Positions 19,401-28,597 of a DNA stretch of 64,000 nucleotides are shown piece after piece. The number at the start of each line of letters is the position of its first letter. The first letter of the stretch is position 1. Origin of the DNA: Agaricus subrufescens (taxonomy: Eukaryota > Basidiomycota > Agaricomycetes > Agaricales > Agaricaceae); contig CM057057.1 in assembly GCA_029945375.1 (NCBI GenBank), positions 5,394,001 to 5,458,000 on the forward strand, read 5' to 3'. A program made the translations under genes and the position numbers. The notes under the pieces are model-generated. The model made no database searches. It saw only the letters and a program-made list of their open reading frames with translations, and was not told where the DNA came from.

Positions 19401-20149
19401 AAGAACCGCCGCCTGGAGCCCTACCTAGCATTCCAGACGATGAATTGAAGCAGAAATTCCAATCTCTGGTGGGAAGTCTCTTATACCTCGCACTTTGCAC
19501 ACGACCCGACATTGCTTACGTCTGTATGGCCCTTGGTCAACACAATTCAAATCCGACTCGTAAACATATGATCGCGGCAAAGAATGTTCTGCGTTACATC
19601 GGTGGCACCAGGAGGATGGGCATGGTCTTTGGGCGCAAAGACAATCAATTTCCAGCGGCCATCCAGGGATATATACATCATTGCGGTTTCTCTGATTCAG
19701 ACTGGGCGTTGGACGTTGACAACTGGAGGAGTATAGCGGGTTTCTGTTTTTTCTTCCTAGGCTGCTGCGTTTCTTGGTTGGCGGTCAAGCAGAAATCGGT
19801 TGCTCTTTCTTCAGCTGAGGCTGAATACTATGCCTTGACTCACGCGGTAAAGGAAGCATTATGGCTTCGTACATTCTTGGATCTCATTGGTTTCCCCATT
19901 CCTTCACCATACCCCATTCTTTGTGACAACTCGGCGGCGATTTTGATTGCGAATCAAGAAGTCATTTCGTCTCGAACAAAACATATTGACGTACGACATC
20001 ACTTTCTATGTCAGTATATGGGGAAGGAATTATCCACGTCTTGGTTACTGACTGCTGAGATGCCAGCCGACATCTTGACAAAGCCTCTAGCTCAGCCAGT
20101 CTTTGAGAAACATCGTGAGTCCTTAGGAGTTACCGTCCTCCCATCTTGA
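16448..20149 (+). CDS. pol: Copia pol: protease, integrase, RT, RNase H
   Basis: Same frame as gag, open from 16448 to 20149. A methionine is available at 16574. Motifs in order: protease (LLDSGSTHHILNN); GAG-pre-integrase HHCC finger (LWHQCFGHLG ... CALCPSCTVGK); integrase core with D (VHADVCGPW), D (CLDGAKEF) and E (NGKAEQFIQ); reverse transcriptase (VRWVFAYKLDE, CKTAFLHAWL, PIHVDDGL); RNase H (SDSDWALDVDNWRS, SSAEAEYYAL, CDNSAAI, TKHIDVRHHF). Without the upstream TGA it would be a complete polyprotein. Base composition changes near 18240: the integrase half is C/T-rich, while the RT half uses more A, perhaps reflecting old recombination. Confidence 0.93.
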   Translation, partial: LLDQATLHNFRLKDPSASSAKSQSRDRPSSQPAVSASKPSSSMSAPTWCDVPSSSLKPRPQAHVAADFSDTLPGDSNEVDEVVLDDGGGGAEDDLYIANVVLLSSINTDFTSSFYPPVALSCKAPDDNLIMLEDEKFVGSFEALLDSGSTHHILNNSDLFSSLDDSFTLPVSTANNSQLPILGRGDVSLLFHSSTGPLRVQLQGCLFAPAVLVNLLSVSCLVSCGVSCSFVSPTSASLKLSRPDGSVLDLLVALRGGLTWLTCHYVNSLRRLSPDLDVSLLALPPLTPDLWHQCFGHLGVDATRAVLTKDYVKGITHIGSFTCALCPSCTVGKGAQQSHPSRGNRADAVGGLVHADVCGPWPVQTPSKARYTFSLLDDFSNFGFTYLLSNRSDVFASFRLAEAFLLKQCSAAVRSVCLDGAKEFVAGKLGDHLRNTSVLVQVTAPYAHHQNGKAEQFIQTLEDGCQTLLAASGLPDQFWGDAILTMQYLRNRLPTSTLPSGITPYECIFCSKPDLSHLRVWGCLCYPIIPPEKCTKAGPRRYEAIFVRYEEGRLGWRVRSTSGSYSFSADVIFDEVCPGRLGVLRPLTLPTALDGGVRTRVRTAKGEAYLEEIKKRAIKRAGRKIGNKPSHSPDTIRTLVAYGSVQDIVHEGYMAEFTEFAMAECEDVLINSMTNQQMSMAVTSFGYNKAPETYREARNRRDWEMFKKAMDREYESLMKMKAWDECDLPKGRKAIDVRWVFAYKLDEMGVPKEGEEKARLVAKGFSQRPEDYGETYAPVAQMASIRIVLSIAAVNDLELYRWDCKTAFLHAWLQQDIYIKQIPGYPLSNPSLVLKLNVALYGLKQAVYEFYQLVLTIMEDIGMKRSEVDHAFFYGSWDSPPDPSIPMPRSGRLQLLVPIHVDDGLTASTNHELYTWFLTQLRKRLTIVDLGQAQLYLGCRITRDQSKRVIYLSQEAFMMELLDEYSMLDSPPLGILIKQQLSEMKEPPPGALPSIPDDELKQKFQSLVGSLLYLALCTRPDIAYVCMALGQHNSNPTRKHMIAAKNVLRYIGGTRRMGMVFGRKDNQFPAAIQGYIHHCGFSDSDWALDVDNWRSIAGFCFFFLGCCVSWLAVKQKSVALSSAEAEYYALTHAVKEALWLRTFLDLIGFPIPSPYPILCDNSAAILIANQEVISSRTKHIDVRHHFLCQYMGKELSTSWLLTAEMPADILTKPLAQPVFEKHRESLGVTVLPS

Positions 20150-20248
20150 AGTTCCTTGTTTCCTCTTTTCTTGTTCTTTCATTCTATTGTTTTTCTTCAT
20201 TCCTATTCCTCACTTTCTACTATACTTCTATATCTTTATATGGGGGTG

Positions 20249-20519
20249 TGTTGAGATACTATAAAGACATTCGTTATCTTTATCATGTGATACATAGGAA
20301 TAGTCATGTGATTCCGTATATACTTGTCGCGTTTCGTCTTTAGTCCGTCTTCAGCTGTTCCTATCATCTGAAGACGTACGTATCTACTATCCCTCCTTCT
20401 TATTTCCTGTATTAACCCATACTCCTGTAGTTCCTACGTATTAACGTCGTCTACAGGTCAATACAGCTGTTCCTATCATCTGAAGACTTCCTACGTATTA
20501 ACGTCGTCTACAGTTAACA
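20249..20519 (+). repeat. 3' LTR of copia element
   Basis: 271 bp, preceded by the purine-rich TGGGGGTG (20241-20248), the likely plus-strand primer. The right flank begins with target duplication AGACG. Confidence 0.95.
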
Positions 20520-20524
20520 AGACG

Positions 20525-20896
20525 GAAGGCATATGAGGTCGGAGCAGGGAACGCAGCGGAGTGAGTCTACGTGCGTCTCGTGAGTCTTATCACCTGGCTC
20601 AGAGACGCGTACAGAGACGCGGTCGCAGTTCTGAGAACTCAGACCACAATCCGTCCCTGTGTGTTCTTTTACACCCATTAGATGATAGCAGACTAAAGGA
20701 CTTCACTTCATATCCAGTAGCAAGCCAGAGGGCAGACTATTCGCCTACCTCTTCTCGAGTGCCATCGTCCAAAGGCACAGTTTGACGTACACTGGGCGCA
20801 GGATTAATATTAAAATAGTAGAAACAAAAACGACTAAACGAATGTTTTTTGACTAGTCCGCGTATGGCTCATCGTCTACCGCTGACAAGAACATTG
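20525..20896. other. Spacer between copia element and GtaA copy 2
   Basis: Right flank of the copia insertion and 3' flank of GtaA copy 2. Short open frames exist on both strands but none can be tied to a protein. It may include the upstream part of the interrupted coding-like stretch at 14300-14567. Confidence 0.4.
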
Positions 20897-23800
20897 CTAC
20901 TGATAACTGGGTGGAGGTTGTGCGATATTTCTGATGGCTTCCATTTCTCTTCTCAGCTCGTCTACTTCAGCCCTTAAAACATCTTCCCTTCCGGACCCCG
21001 ACGCAGAATACGGATTTGTGAGGGACGACATTGCTGATTCGGAAGGTTGGTATTGATGAGATCGATTTTGGTGTAAAGCTTCCCTCTGTTTAGTAGATAA
21101 TGGCTGAAATGGCGGACTTGGAGGCGTCGGGGTGGATGGAGAGAGCTGATGATTTGGCCCACTGACATCTGGATACGATCCATCCATGTGTACTGGTTCC
21201 AATGAAGGTCTCTGTCGATCGGGGGTAAGAGCTGAAGTAGGGCTCGGCTTGGGCAATTGGTATACGCTATCATGAGCGTTGATCGGATAATACTGAGTGA
21301 TGAAAGGTTGTGGTGGAGGGTTCTCATTCTGTGGGTTAGTAACAACTTCTGAGAGTTGTGCTCTGCGTCGGCGCCAGAAGAGCACAGCGCCCGAGATGAG
21401 AAGTAGGAATGCCAGGCCACCAATCACGCCTCCTACAATTGCACCTACTGGAACCTTCGTTCCGGTATTTACAATGTCTCCTGGACTTATGTTGACATTC
21501 TTCATTCTAACAGAACATCTGCGTTAGGGCCCACAGACCATCAAATAGAACGGGAACGAACGTCATAGCCAAGATTGCAAAGGAGGCACCATGAGCAGCA
21601 CTGGGGAAGATCTCAGTATACTTGACCTGAAGGTGTGCAGGATAACATTGAGACCAACCTTCCCGTACTCCCAAGATTGGCCACACCGGTCGATGCTGTA
21701 TATCTCATCGGCATTGGGAATTTTCTTGTTTGATTATAGGCCTGAAGGTAAGTTGACTTGATAAGAGTATCGCGAACGGAGGTCATGCCAGAGGGAATTA
21801 TCGCGGCAGTCATGAGAGCCCAGTCTAATGTGCCACGATTAGGAAATGAAATTCGTCTGTAGAGGCGACATACGAGGATATGCTTGACCATTACCACTTT
21901 CACTATCAAGGCTATAACTTTGATCCTCGAGAGCTAAGAAAACGGTGCGTAAGGTGCGCGCATAAATGAGAATCCCTGGAATACTCACGAGCGTTGGAGG
22001 CGTAGAACTGTGCCTCCCGTTTCAACAGCTGTATTGGCGGGGGAATTCAAGGCTGGAATAAGTTGATTAAAGAGAAACGTACGTCATCGTCGATCAGACC
22101 AGTCTGGAGCCAAACAGCTGGAAAGAGATTGTACATTAATCCCCATGTGCCTGGTTTTCCATATTGAGCCTGAATGTGGGTGTCCGTCACAGCGGATTGC
22201 TTCCATTGTGTAATGAGTTCATTTGCCTTATCCTGTCCCAGACACCTGTTAGAGCGGTCCAGATCATCCCAGCGCAGACAAACCTTGTAAGTTGTGTTAG
22301 ATGGATCGACAACTTCGTCAATCTTTGCCATAGAATATATTCCTAGTATTCCCTTCAGTGCCAGGTTGGACATGTCGGAATAGCCGAAGCCATCGGCAGA
22401 TACAGCATTATCAGTATGCAGTGAGTTTTGGACAAGATAGTCTGCCCATTTTTGTAGTAATGGACGCTGGTCGGTTTCGTAAGGTGAATGTGAGTGATTA
22501 AAAAATGCATACTGACGTATTGTGATATGAGAGAAGAGTCGCCAGATTTAGCTGTATAAGCGTAAGACATGATAAGCATGTTTCCACAGTCTGAAGTTCG
22601 AATTTGAGCAAGTTCACGGAAAGATGACAAATGACCTTCACATACGTTCAATTGCTAAAGTTTCAGTATTACTAGTGTTGCCACCAATTTTTGGATACTC
22701 GAGACCTGGAGGAACACTGTTAATGCGGTGAGTAATAACACCACTGGAAATGAACGAACCAAGATCGGGTGAAGCATAAGAATTGGGATAGCTTGAAGAT
22801 GACTGAAACTCAAGGAGAGGGACGAGGAGGTCATGTACATATGAGGAGTTAAAGTACAACAGCGCAGGAAGAGCAGCGTAGATAACCTCAACTGGGTTGG
22901 CGCGTCTGCACAGTGACAATGAGTAGCAGTCATATATAGCCTTGATTGAACTCACGTTGACATAGAAATATCCTTCATGAAAATTTTTACATCAGATGCA
23001 CTCGGCTGCCCTCCCCCGCTACTGGGAATAGTGATATCCATCGAAGCAAATACTTGTCGGGTTACTAGCGACACTATTCCCGCATACTCTTGGGAAACTT
23101 GAAGGGCTGCGTTCATAATACTATCATCGAAAGCCTGACTCCTGAGTCTGGCACTGGCAAAATTCCCGAGAAAGTCAGATATCTAGATAATATAAGACTG
23201 ATGATCACTGTCGCTTTGATGATGAGCACGTACTACATCATCAACGTTCTGATATGATGCCCAGTAGTAACCAGTTCGAAACTGGAATCCCGACTGTATC
23301 GCATAGTTTACAAGGGGATTGCGCACGAGACCCAGTGCCCAAACGACAGGATCTGGCTGTGGACTGTTGGGCGTAATCGATCCCAAATCTATCGCAAGAG
23401 AAAACACGGGCCAGCGGCTATTGATGATTAGCATGAAACCAGTCCATTTTTAATTAACGCACTCATTGACGACACGGAACCCATTGTCTTCGGAGTTGCC
23501 TAGACTCCCATCGCGGGCAAACTTGGTCCTGCTATCGACGTCAGCACCTGTTTGCCAGGTAAGGCCAGAGCGCTGTGAAAGCTCGTCAGGACAAGTGGTA
23601 GGAGGGCCGCTAAAGAGACTCACCATTGGAGTGGCATAGTATCCGGTGGCATCCTCAGCTGAATCAGCATTATCGACCATTTGCCGCGGGTTCTTTGGTG
23701 TGACGTGATGATAGACCATGTTGTTTGGTTTCGAGGTGCCCCAAGTGACTTGCGTCGACACACCATGGCTCACCCACTCTGAGTGGATCATGAGCATTCT

Positions 23801-24399
23801 TCCGTGTGTTGAATGAGAATTGTACTGACCGGCAGAGATGTCGGAATACACTTGAACAGTGTGGGGCATCCCGTCATTTGCAGTGAATCCGTCGACGAAT
23901 AAATAAGTGAATGGTACCGATTGAAGAGTGTAGTCGTCTGGCTGTACAAGCAGTCAAGGAAACATCGTAATGAGTAACGAAGAAAACAAACTTCGATGGG
24001 ACTGAAGAAGGTAGCATTGAATTCCATGGGACCAGCTTGAATGGTGAATATTGTTTTGGTCGGGGTTATTGTACTTGCGACCGTAGTCGATGAGTTGACA
24101 ATTGTAGCGTCGCCCAACCACTGGTAGGCGTGACCATCGACACGAACCATTCCATTCCATCCAACAATCTGTGATTAGATAGACATTTATATAGTCAACA
24201 AGTCACCAAAAACACGACTCACTTTGTTCTGGGTGAAAAGGTTGGGCCAAACTTGTTCGGGAGCTTTAAGGTTGTTACTCTGAATCCAGCTATGCAAGTA
24301 CGGCGTTTTCACAGCGAGAGGAAGATCTCCCAACACACTCGCAGATTGGGCATGAACCAGCAGCCCAAAGGAAACGAGGAAACACTGAAGGAGGAACAT
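20897..24399 (-). CDS. Glutaminase A-like ectoenzyme, copy 2
   Basis: Best-preserved paralogue. Signal peptide from 24399 (MFLLQCFLVSFGLLVHAQS), then DLPLAVKTPYLHSW, RVDGHAYQWLGDA, FTYLFVDGFTANDG, SRWPVFSLAIDLGS, NPVEVIYAALPALLYFNSSY, SGDSSLI, KPGTWGLMYNLFPAVWLQ and LDWALMTAAIIPSGMTSVRD in order, separated by about a dozen short introns. A transmembrane helix (GAIVGGVIGGLAFLLLISGA, near 21405-21465) is followed by RRRR and a cytosolic tail of about 150 residues. The tail ends in a short coiled coil (LRAEVDELRREMEAIRNI) and PPPSYQ. The fold is that of secreted fungal glutaminase A (six-hairpin). A membrane anchor with a PPxY end is an addition seen in this array. An alternative upstream start (MRRPSQARA) exists; 24399 was chosen by comparison with copy 3. 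Confidence 0.82.
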
Positions 24400-25384
24400 G
24401 GCGCGGGCCTGACTTGGTCGTCGCATGTCTGGACAAAGGCTGTTCACGTTTCTTGTTCCAAAGGCTATTAGGGTTCCTTATTGACCCAGCAAGATGGCAT
24501 TGATCTAACCCTGCCAAGACCCCTTGAAACCCGTAAGAAGGTGGAGTGAGATGATGAAAATTTTGTTTGTTCACTCATGCCAATGCGAGGGAAACCCAAC
24601 GAATAGACTGGCCCTACGAGCGAGATAGTCCCACAGCACCATAGACAACAGTATGACCCGAGGTTGACTGCGCGGTTTGAGATACATGACCCTCGATTGT
24701 GGCAGGTTTGAAGTCGCAACTTGTGGGGATCATAGTTTGATCATCAGCCCTTTTTCTGACCGTGAGTAATAGAAGATGATGTAAGTAACCACGCTAACGA
24801 AACTAGTGCTCTCATTCTTGGATCGTTTCTCTCCAGGCATTATTTAAGCGAGTGCTTATATCTCCTCCGGGCGCCGGGTACGCATTCCCAATGATAAAAA
24901 TATAAGACTATGGCCATGTGAGTGGGGGAGTGGAAAGGCCTGGAGGGATAGTCGTCTCCAGGTCTCCAGGCGGTAAGAGCAAGGTTGGAACAGCATCGGG
25001 TCGCCCTGATGTGTACAACCTACACCTACCTGTGCCAATAGTCTCATTTAATGATGATGTATGGGATAGGGTGGGTGGTTTTAAAGGAATCGCGAGCAGG
25101 TAGCGGTGCTGTCCACTCAGCATAGGGAGGAGAGACGAAGATTATATCAAGGGTCACTATGTTATTATGACTCCATCTTTCACACGGGCTGCCCTTCCGA
25201 GACAACACACCGCGCTCGTTCCTCGCACGGTGTTCCATTTAGTTATGCGGACTTCATGCAGAAATCATTAAAAGACGAAAGTTGACCTGTCATCTCAGAT
25301 TCGAACCTGCACAAACTTTCTCACAAAATCACCTGATCAATCGTTCCCAGGGAAAGTCTACCTTATGCGACAACGAGCTGACAG
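24400..25384. other. Spacer upstream of GtaA copy 2
   Basis: Promoter region of copy 2 and the left flank of the MITE/transposon complex. At 25290-25385 the minus strand shows a GGTTCGAATC B-box-like motif with partial cloverleaf pairing, but not enough for a tRNA call. No gene is supported. Confidence 0.4.
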
Positions 25385-25388
25385 TGGA

Positions 25389-25398
25389 TGACTTGCCG
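25389..25398. repeat. Target-site duplication, left (TGACTTGCCG)
   Basis: 10 bp directly before the left inverted repeat, repeated exactly at 31503-31512. Confidence 0.75.
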
Positions 25399-25440
25399 CA
25401 GGCTCCTACCCATCCGTCACGCTGAGTCACTCACACGTGA
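25399..25440 (+). repeat. Left terminal inverted repeat
   Basis: Starts CAGGCTCCTACCCATCC (one mismatch in 17 against the right end), then GCTGAGTCACTC and CACGTG, matching the right repeat with small gaps. Confidence 0.75.
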
Positions 25441-25768
25441 TCTTCGATACTTTGACCCAAAGGGTCAGTTCGTTCAGCGAACGGCTGGCGTCAAATGTGA
25501 AATCGGGATCAACGATCTTTTCTCACAGCTTGCATAATACTCTCTAAAATATATTTTCTATAAATACAATACCTGTCGGTGTGACAATCACAATGTTCCG
25601 TTTTGAGGATATAGTAAAGAAGTATCCAAGCAAACACCAAACTTGATACCCGCACTTGCGTTGCCCTTCCATAGTGCATCATCACATTGGGAATGCCATT
25701 GGTAAGTATGTAATAGTGTAGACTCATGAGTGTAGTGAGACGCCCTTGTATCCACACATTCCCTCCCC

Positions 25769-28597
25769 ATGTCTTCCGCCACTGATTCTGTCTTTGAATT
25801 CATCATCAATCTACTTGAATCAAAAAACATACCCCTTGAAAGCTTCATCCGACGCATCTTAATTGAGCCTGAAGTGGCACAGCGACCTCATGTATTGAAG
25901 TTTATCGATGCACTACCGGGTTTACTTTGCCATCTGACTGGAAATCCACGAACTCGGGCCAATGTTAGTCGATGGATGAAACAAGAATACCTCAAAACTT
26001 TGAAGTCGCAAGTACATGACCTTACCAAGCCCAAAAATGGATTTCGTTTGGTTGCAAGCTCGATAACAGCTGAGAAAATGAAGGAGTGTTCTATCAAACA
26101 CATTGAAGAGGGGATTGTTCGACATGCACCTGATCTCTGGGAATTTGTAGGAGAATTATTGCAGGCGGACCCAAGTGTTTATGAAAGACGAAAAGCAGGG
26201 CGTGAAAAAAGAGAAGAGGATAGGAAAAATGGTGATATCAATCACCAAGAACGGCGAAGAAAATGGGGTAAAGCTTTTGAAGATGAGCTAGAAGGAGTTT
26301 CGGGCAAGGATGACGATGAACCAGAGGATGTAGAAGATCAAATTGAGGAGAAATGGCAGGCACTATTACGCGTTGTGAGTACTTCTACCATACTGTAACT
26401 CTTGAAAAGACTGCTCACTTTGACCTGAAGAAACAAATCACTTGCATAAGCATCATGATGCAAGCAACGAACCAAAGAGCTAATATGTTACAGGTCCTTG
26501 TTGGCGTCTTCCTACAGTCTTGTAGCGTGGCAGAGCAAACACGACAGTTTCTTGCCCATATTGGAGTCTCAGTTGCGGTGAAGACAATAGATCGAGCTAT
26601 GAACGAATTATCACAAAATGCTAGCATTGAAATCAGGAAGATTGGTGGCAATCTTCTAACAGCATATGCTTACGACAACTTGGATGTCGACCTCCCTCAT
26701 TCCAGGCCCACTGAAGAGTATTCAATGTCGGATACTCTTGTTCACTTGACAACTGCAGCAATGTTTCCCCTGAATCACGGTATCACAAAAGATGACCTTG
26801 ATTTCTCCAATACACTTCATGACCTCACCATAAATCCACCACAACCCGCTACTACAAAAGAACTTATGGCAGCATTACCACCCGATAAACGTGATGAAAA
26901 GAAGCTTACCTATCGTGACCGATTTAATCGGTGGAAATTCATCAGTGACTTGCTAGAGCATGGGCCGCCAGCCTTCACACAATACAGGACTCAGCTTGGC
27001 CATCCCGAAGAAATCGAATGCATACCTGTTATGAAAACTAAGCAAGTCCCACTCCGCGCTTCGGAAACAGCGCCTAACACACCTGCAAAAAATGCCTCCG
27101 TCATGATGGAATTCTTTGCCCAGTCAAACATTGGAGAACAAGCTGATTCGGAAACAGAATCTAGCTTGGAAAATGATTCCGGTGCTCAAGAAACAGAAAA
27201 TTCAACAGAAACAAAAACCCGGGTACCCGTCAATATTGGAAATCACAATATCCTTGTCTTCGGTGACTTGGGAACAGGCAAAAATATACAGAGTCTTCAG
27301 GCATCTCGTGTTGTTGACGTTACACCTTTTCAACGGTTTCAGTCTGTTGTATATTGCCCTGGCTGGTTTCATGTTCGGATGGCATGTGCAGATGCCATTT
27401 GGAGGCGACATATCAATGCTGGTCCAAACGCAGTAGAGGTCCCAACCGCGCTAATCAACTATGTTGGTCAGATTCGCCCAGTTGAGAGGCGTAAAATTGA
27501 AACAAACCCTGGGTTTCGTCAAATCCATGAGGTAATCTCGCATGTCGGTATAGTTCATCGTCTTGAGGCATGGCATGAAGAAGTTAAGAAGCGGTATCAA
27601 GGGATGTCTCTCAGCGAATGGGCTGAGTCTAATCCGAGTTGGGAGGATATTTGTGACATTGCTGATGTATTGGTTAAAGAGTTTGTTGCACCTTCAAGCT
27701 TGTTCCGGGAATTTCAAAAAGATGATAGTCAACGGGACCGAGTATTTGAACTGTCCAGGTCTTTAAACAAAGACCTATTACTCTATGAAGAAACGACTTA
27801 TGCGATGAATCATGGGGACATTGGACGGCTAGATTGATGCCTACCCACATGGATGTACTTTTTCATGGGTTGTGGAAAAGTAAAGTATGCTAGAGAAATC
27901 CGTCAATACCTGGAGAACATGTACATCTTGTATCCAAAACCATTAGTGTGCGTTCAACTTTTTATACTCGTAACAACACTCACATTTTGATAGCAGCCGT
28001 GCTATTCGCTTTAACTCCCTTGTCAATCCTACTGGTAAACCTGATCACTTCCGAGCCATAGATTGGGTGATCGAACACAACAATCTATACATCAAACGAA
28101 TTTTCGGAGGATCAGGGTCAAATCATACAGTACATCGGATGATCGAAGCCTCGCCACTCATTGAAGTGTACAAGGATGTTCGTTCCCAGTTTGAGTCTAT
28201 GTTTTGTTTATCTCACAAGACGACTCGTCACTCGGCACCAAAAATGAAGACAACCTTTGACAGGTTAACACGCTACATGCAGCTGTATAATGCGAACAAA
28301 TTTATTCCTGGACGTGGCATAGAACAGACAGTGGCAAATACTATCGAAACTGGAATGGTCAAGTTGACGGCAATTGTAGAGGAGATGCGAAAGACACAAG
28401 CGTTGAAATCCAGTAGAGAAGAGAGGATGAGAGAACAAGCGGAGAACCAGGAGGAGCTAGTGGAGAACCAAGACGACCCAAGAGTAGGCAAAGCAAGCAG
28501 GGGCAGACTTGTTGACGAGACAGTAGTCGAAGAACTAGAGCCAGATGAGGACGATCATGAGATTGCTGATGATGGTGCATTATTTGTTGATGACTGA
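25769..28597 (+). pseudogene. DUF6589 protein, one in-frame stop
   Basis: Three exons: 25769-26374, 26431-27947 and 27994-28597, joined in frame, about 907 residues. It belongs to the DUF6589 family, which is abundant in mushroom genomes. Seen: a charged N-terminal region (about 200 residues); TAYAYDNLDVDLPHS (near residue 284); VFGDLGTGKN (near residue 481); a following WFHVRMACADAIWRRH; GDIGRLD; SLVNPTGKPDHFRAIDW; and an acidic C terminus (EPDEDDHEIADDGALFVDD). Acidic residues in DNLD and GDLGTG contexts suggest an RNase-H-fold transposase-like core; this is inference. A TGA at 27835-27837 (about residue 671) interrupts the frame right after GDIGRLD, and coding continues past it (CLPTWMYFFMGCGKVKYA), so this copy is probably inactive. 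The 3' end overlaps the helicase gene by 43 bp. Confidence 0.8.

Larger units (their letters stand above)
14573..20519 (+). mobile_element. Ty1/copia LTR retrotransposon, full length
   Basis: 5,947 bp on the plus strand. LTRs (14573-14843 and 20249-20519, 271 bp each) begin TGTTGAGATAC and end GTTAACA, and differ at four positions. The 5-bp target duplication AGACG is present at 14568-14572 and 20520-20524. Contents: primer-binding site, a gag-pol frame interrupted by one TGA, a short purine tract (20241-20248) and the 3' LTR. All pol catalytic motifs are present. Confidence 0.95.

Noticed and set aside
25285..25388. tRNA-like sequence on the minus strand (B-box GGTTCGAATC, possible ACTTTC/GAAAGT anticodon stem)
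   Set aside because: The T-stem does not pair, the A box is poor and the acceptor stem has a mismatch. It may be a degraded tRNA or SINE-derived piece but cannot be called.
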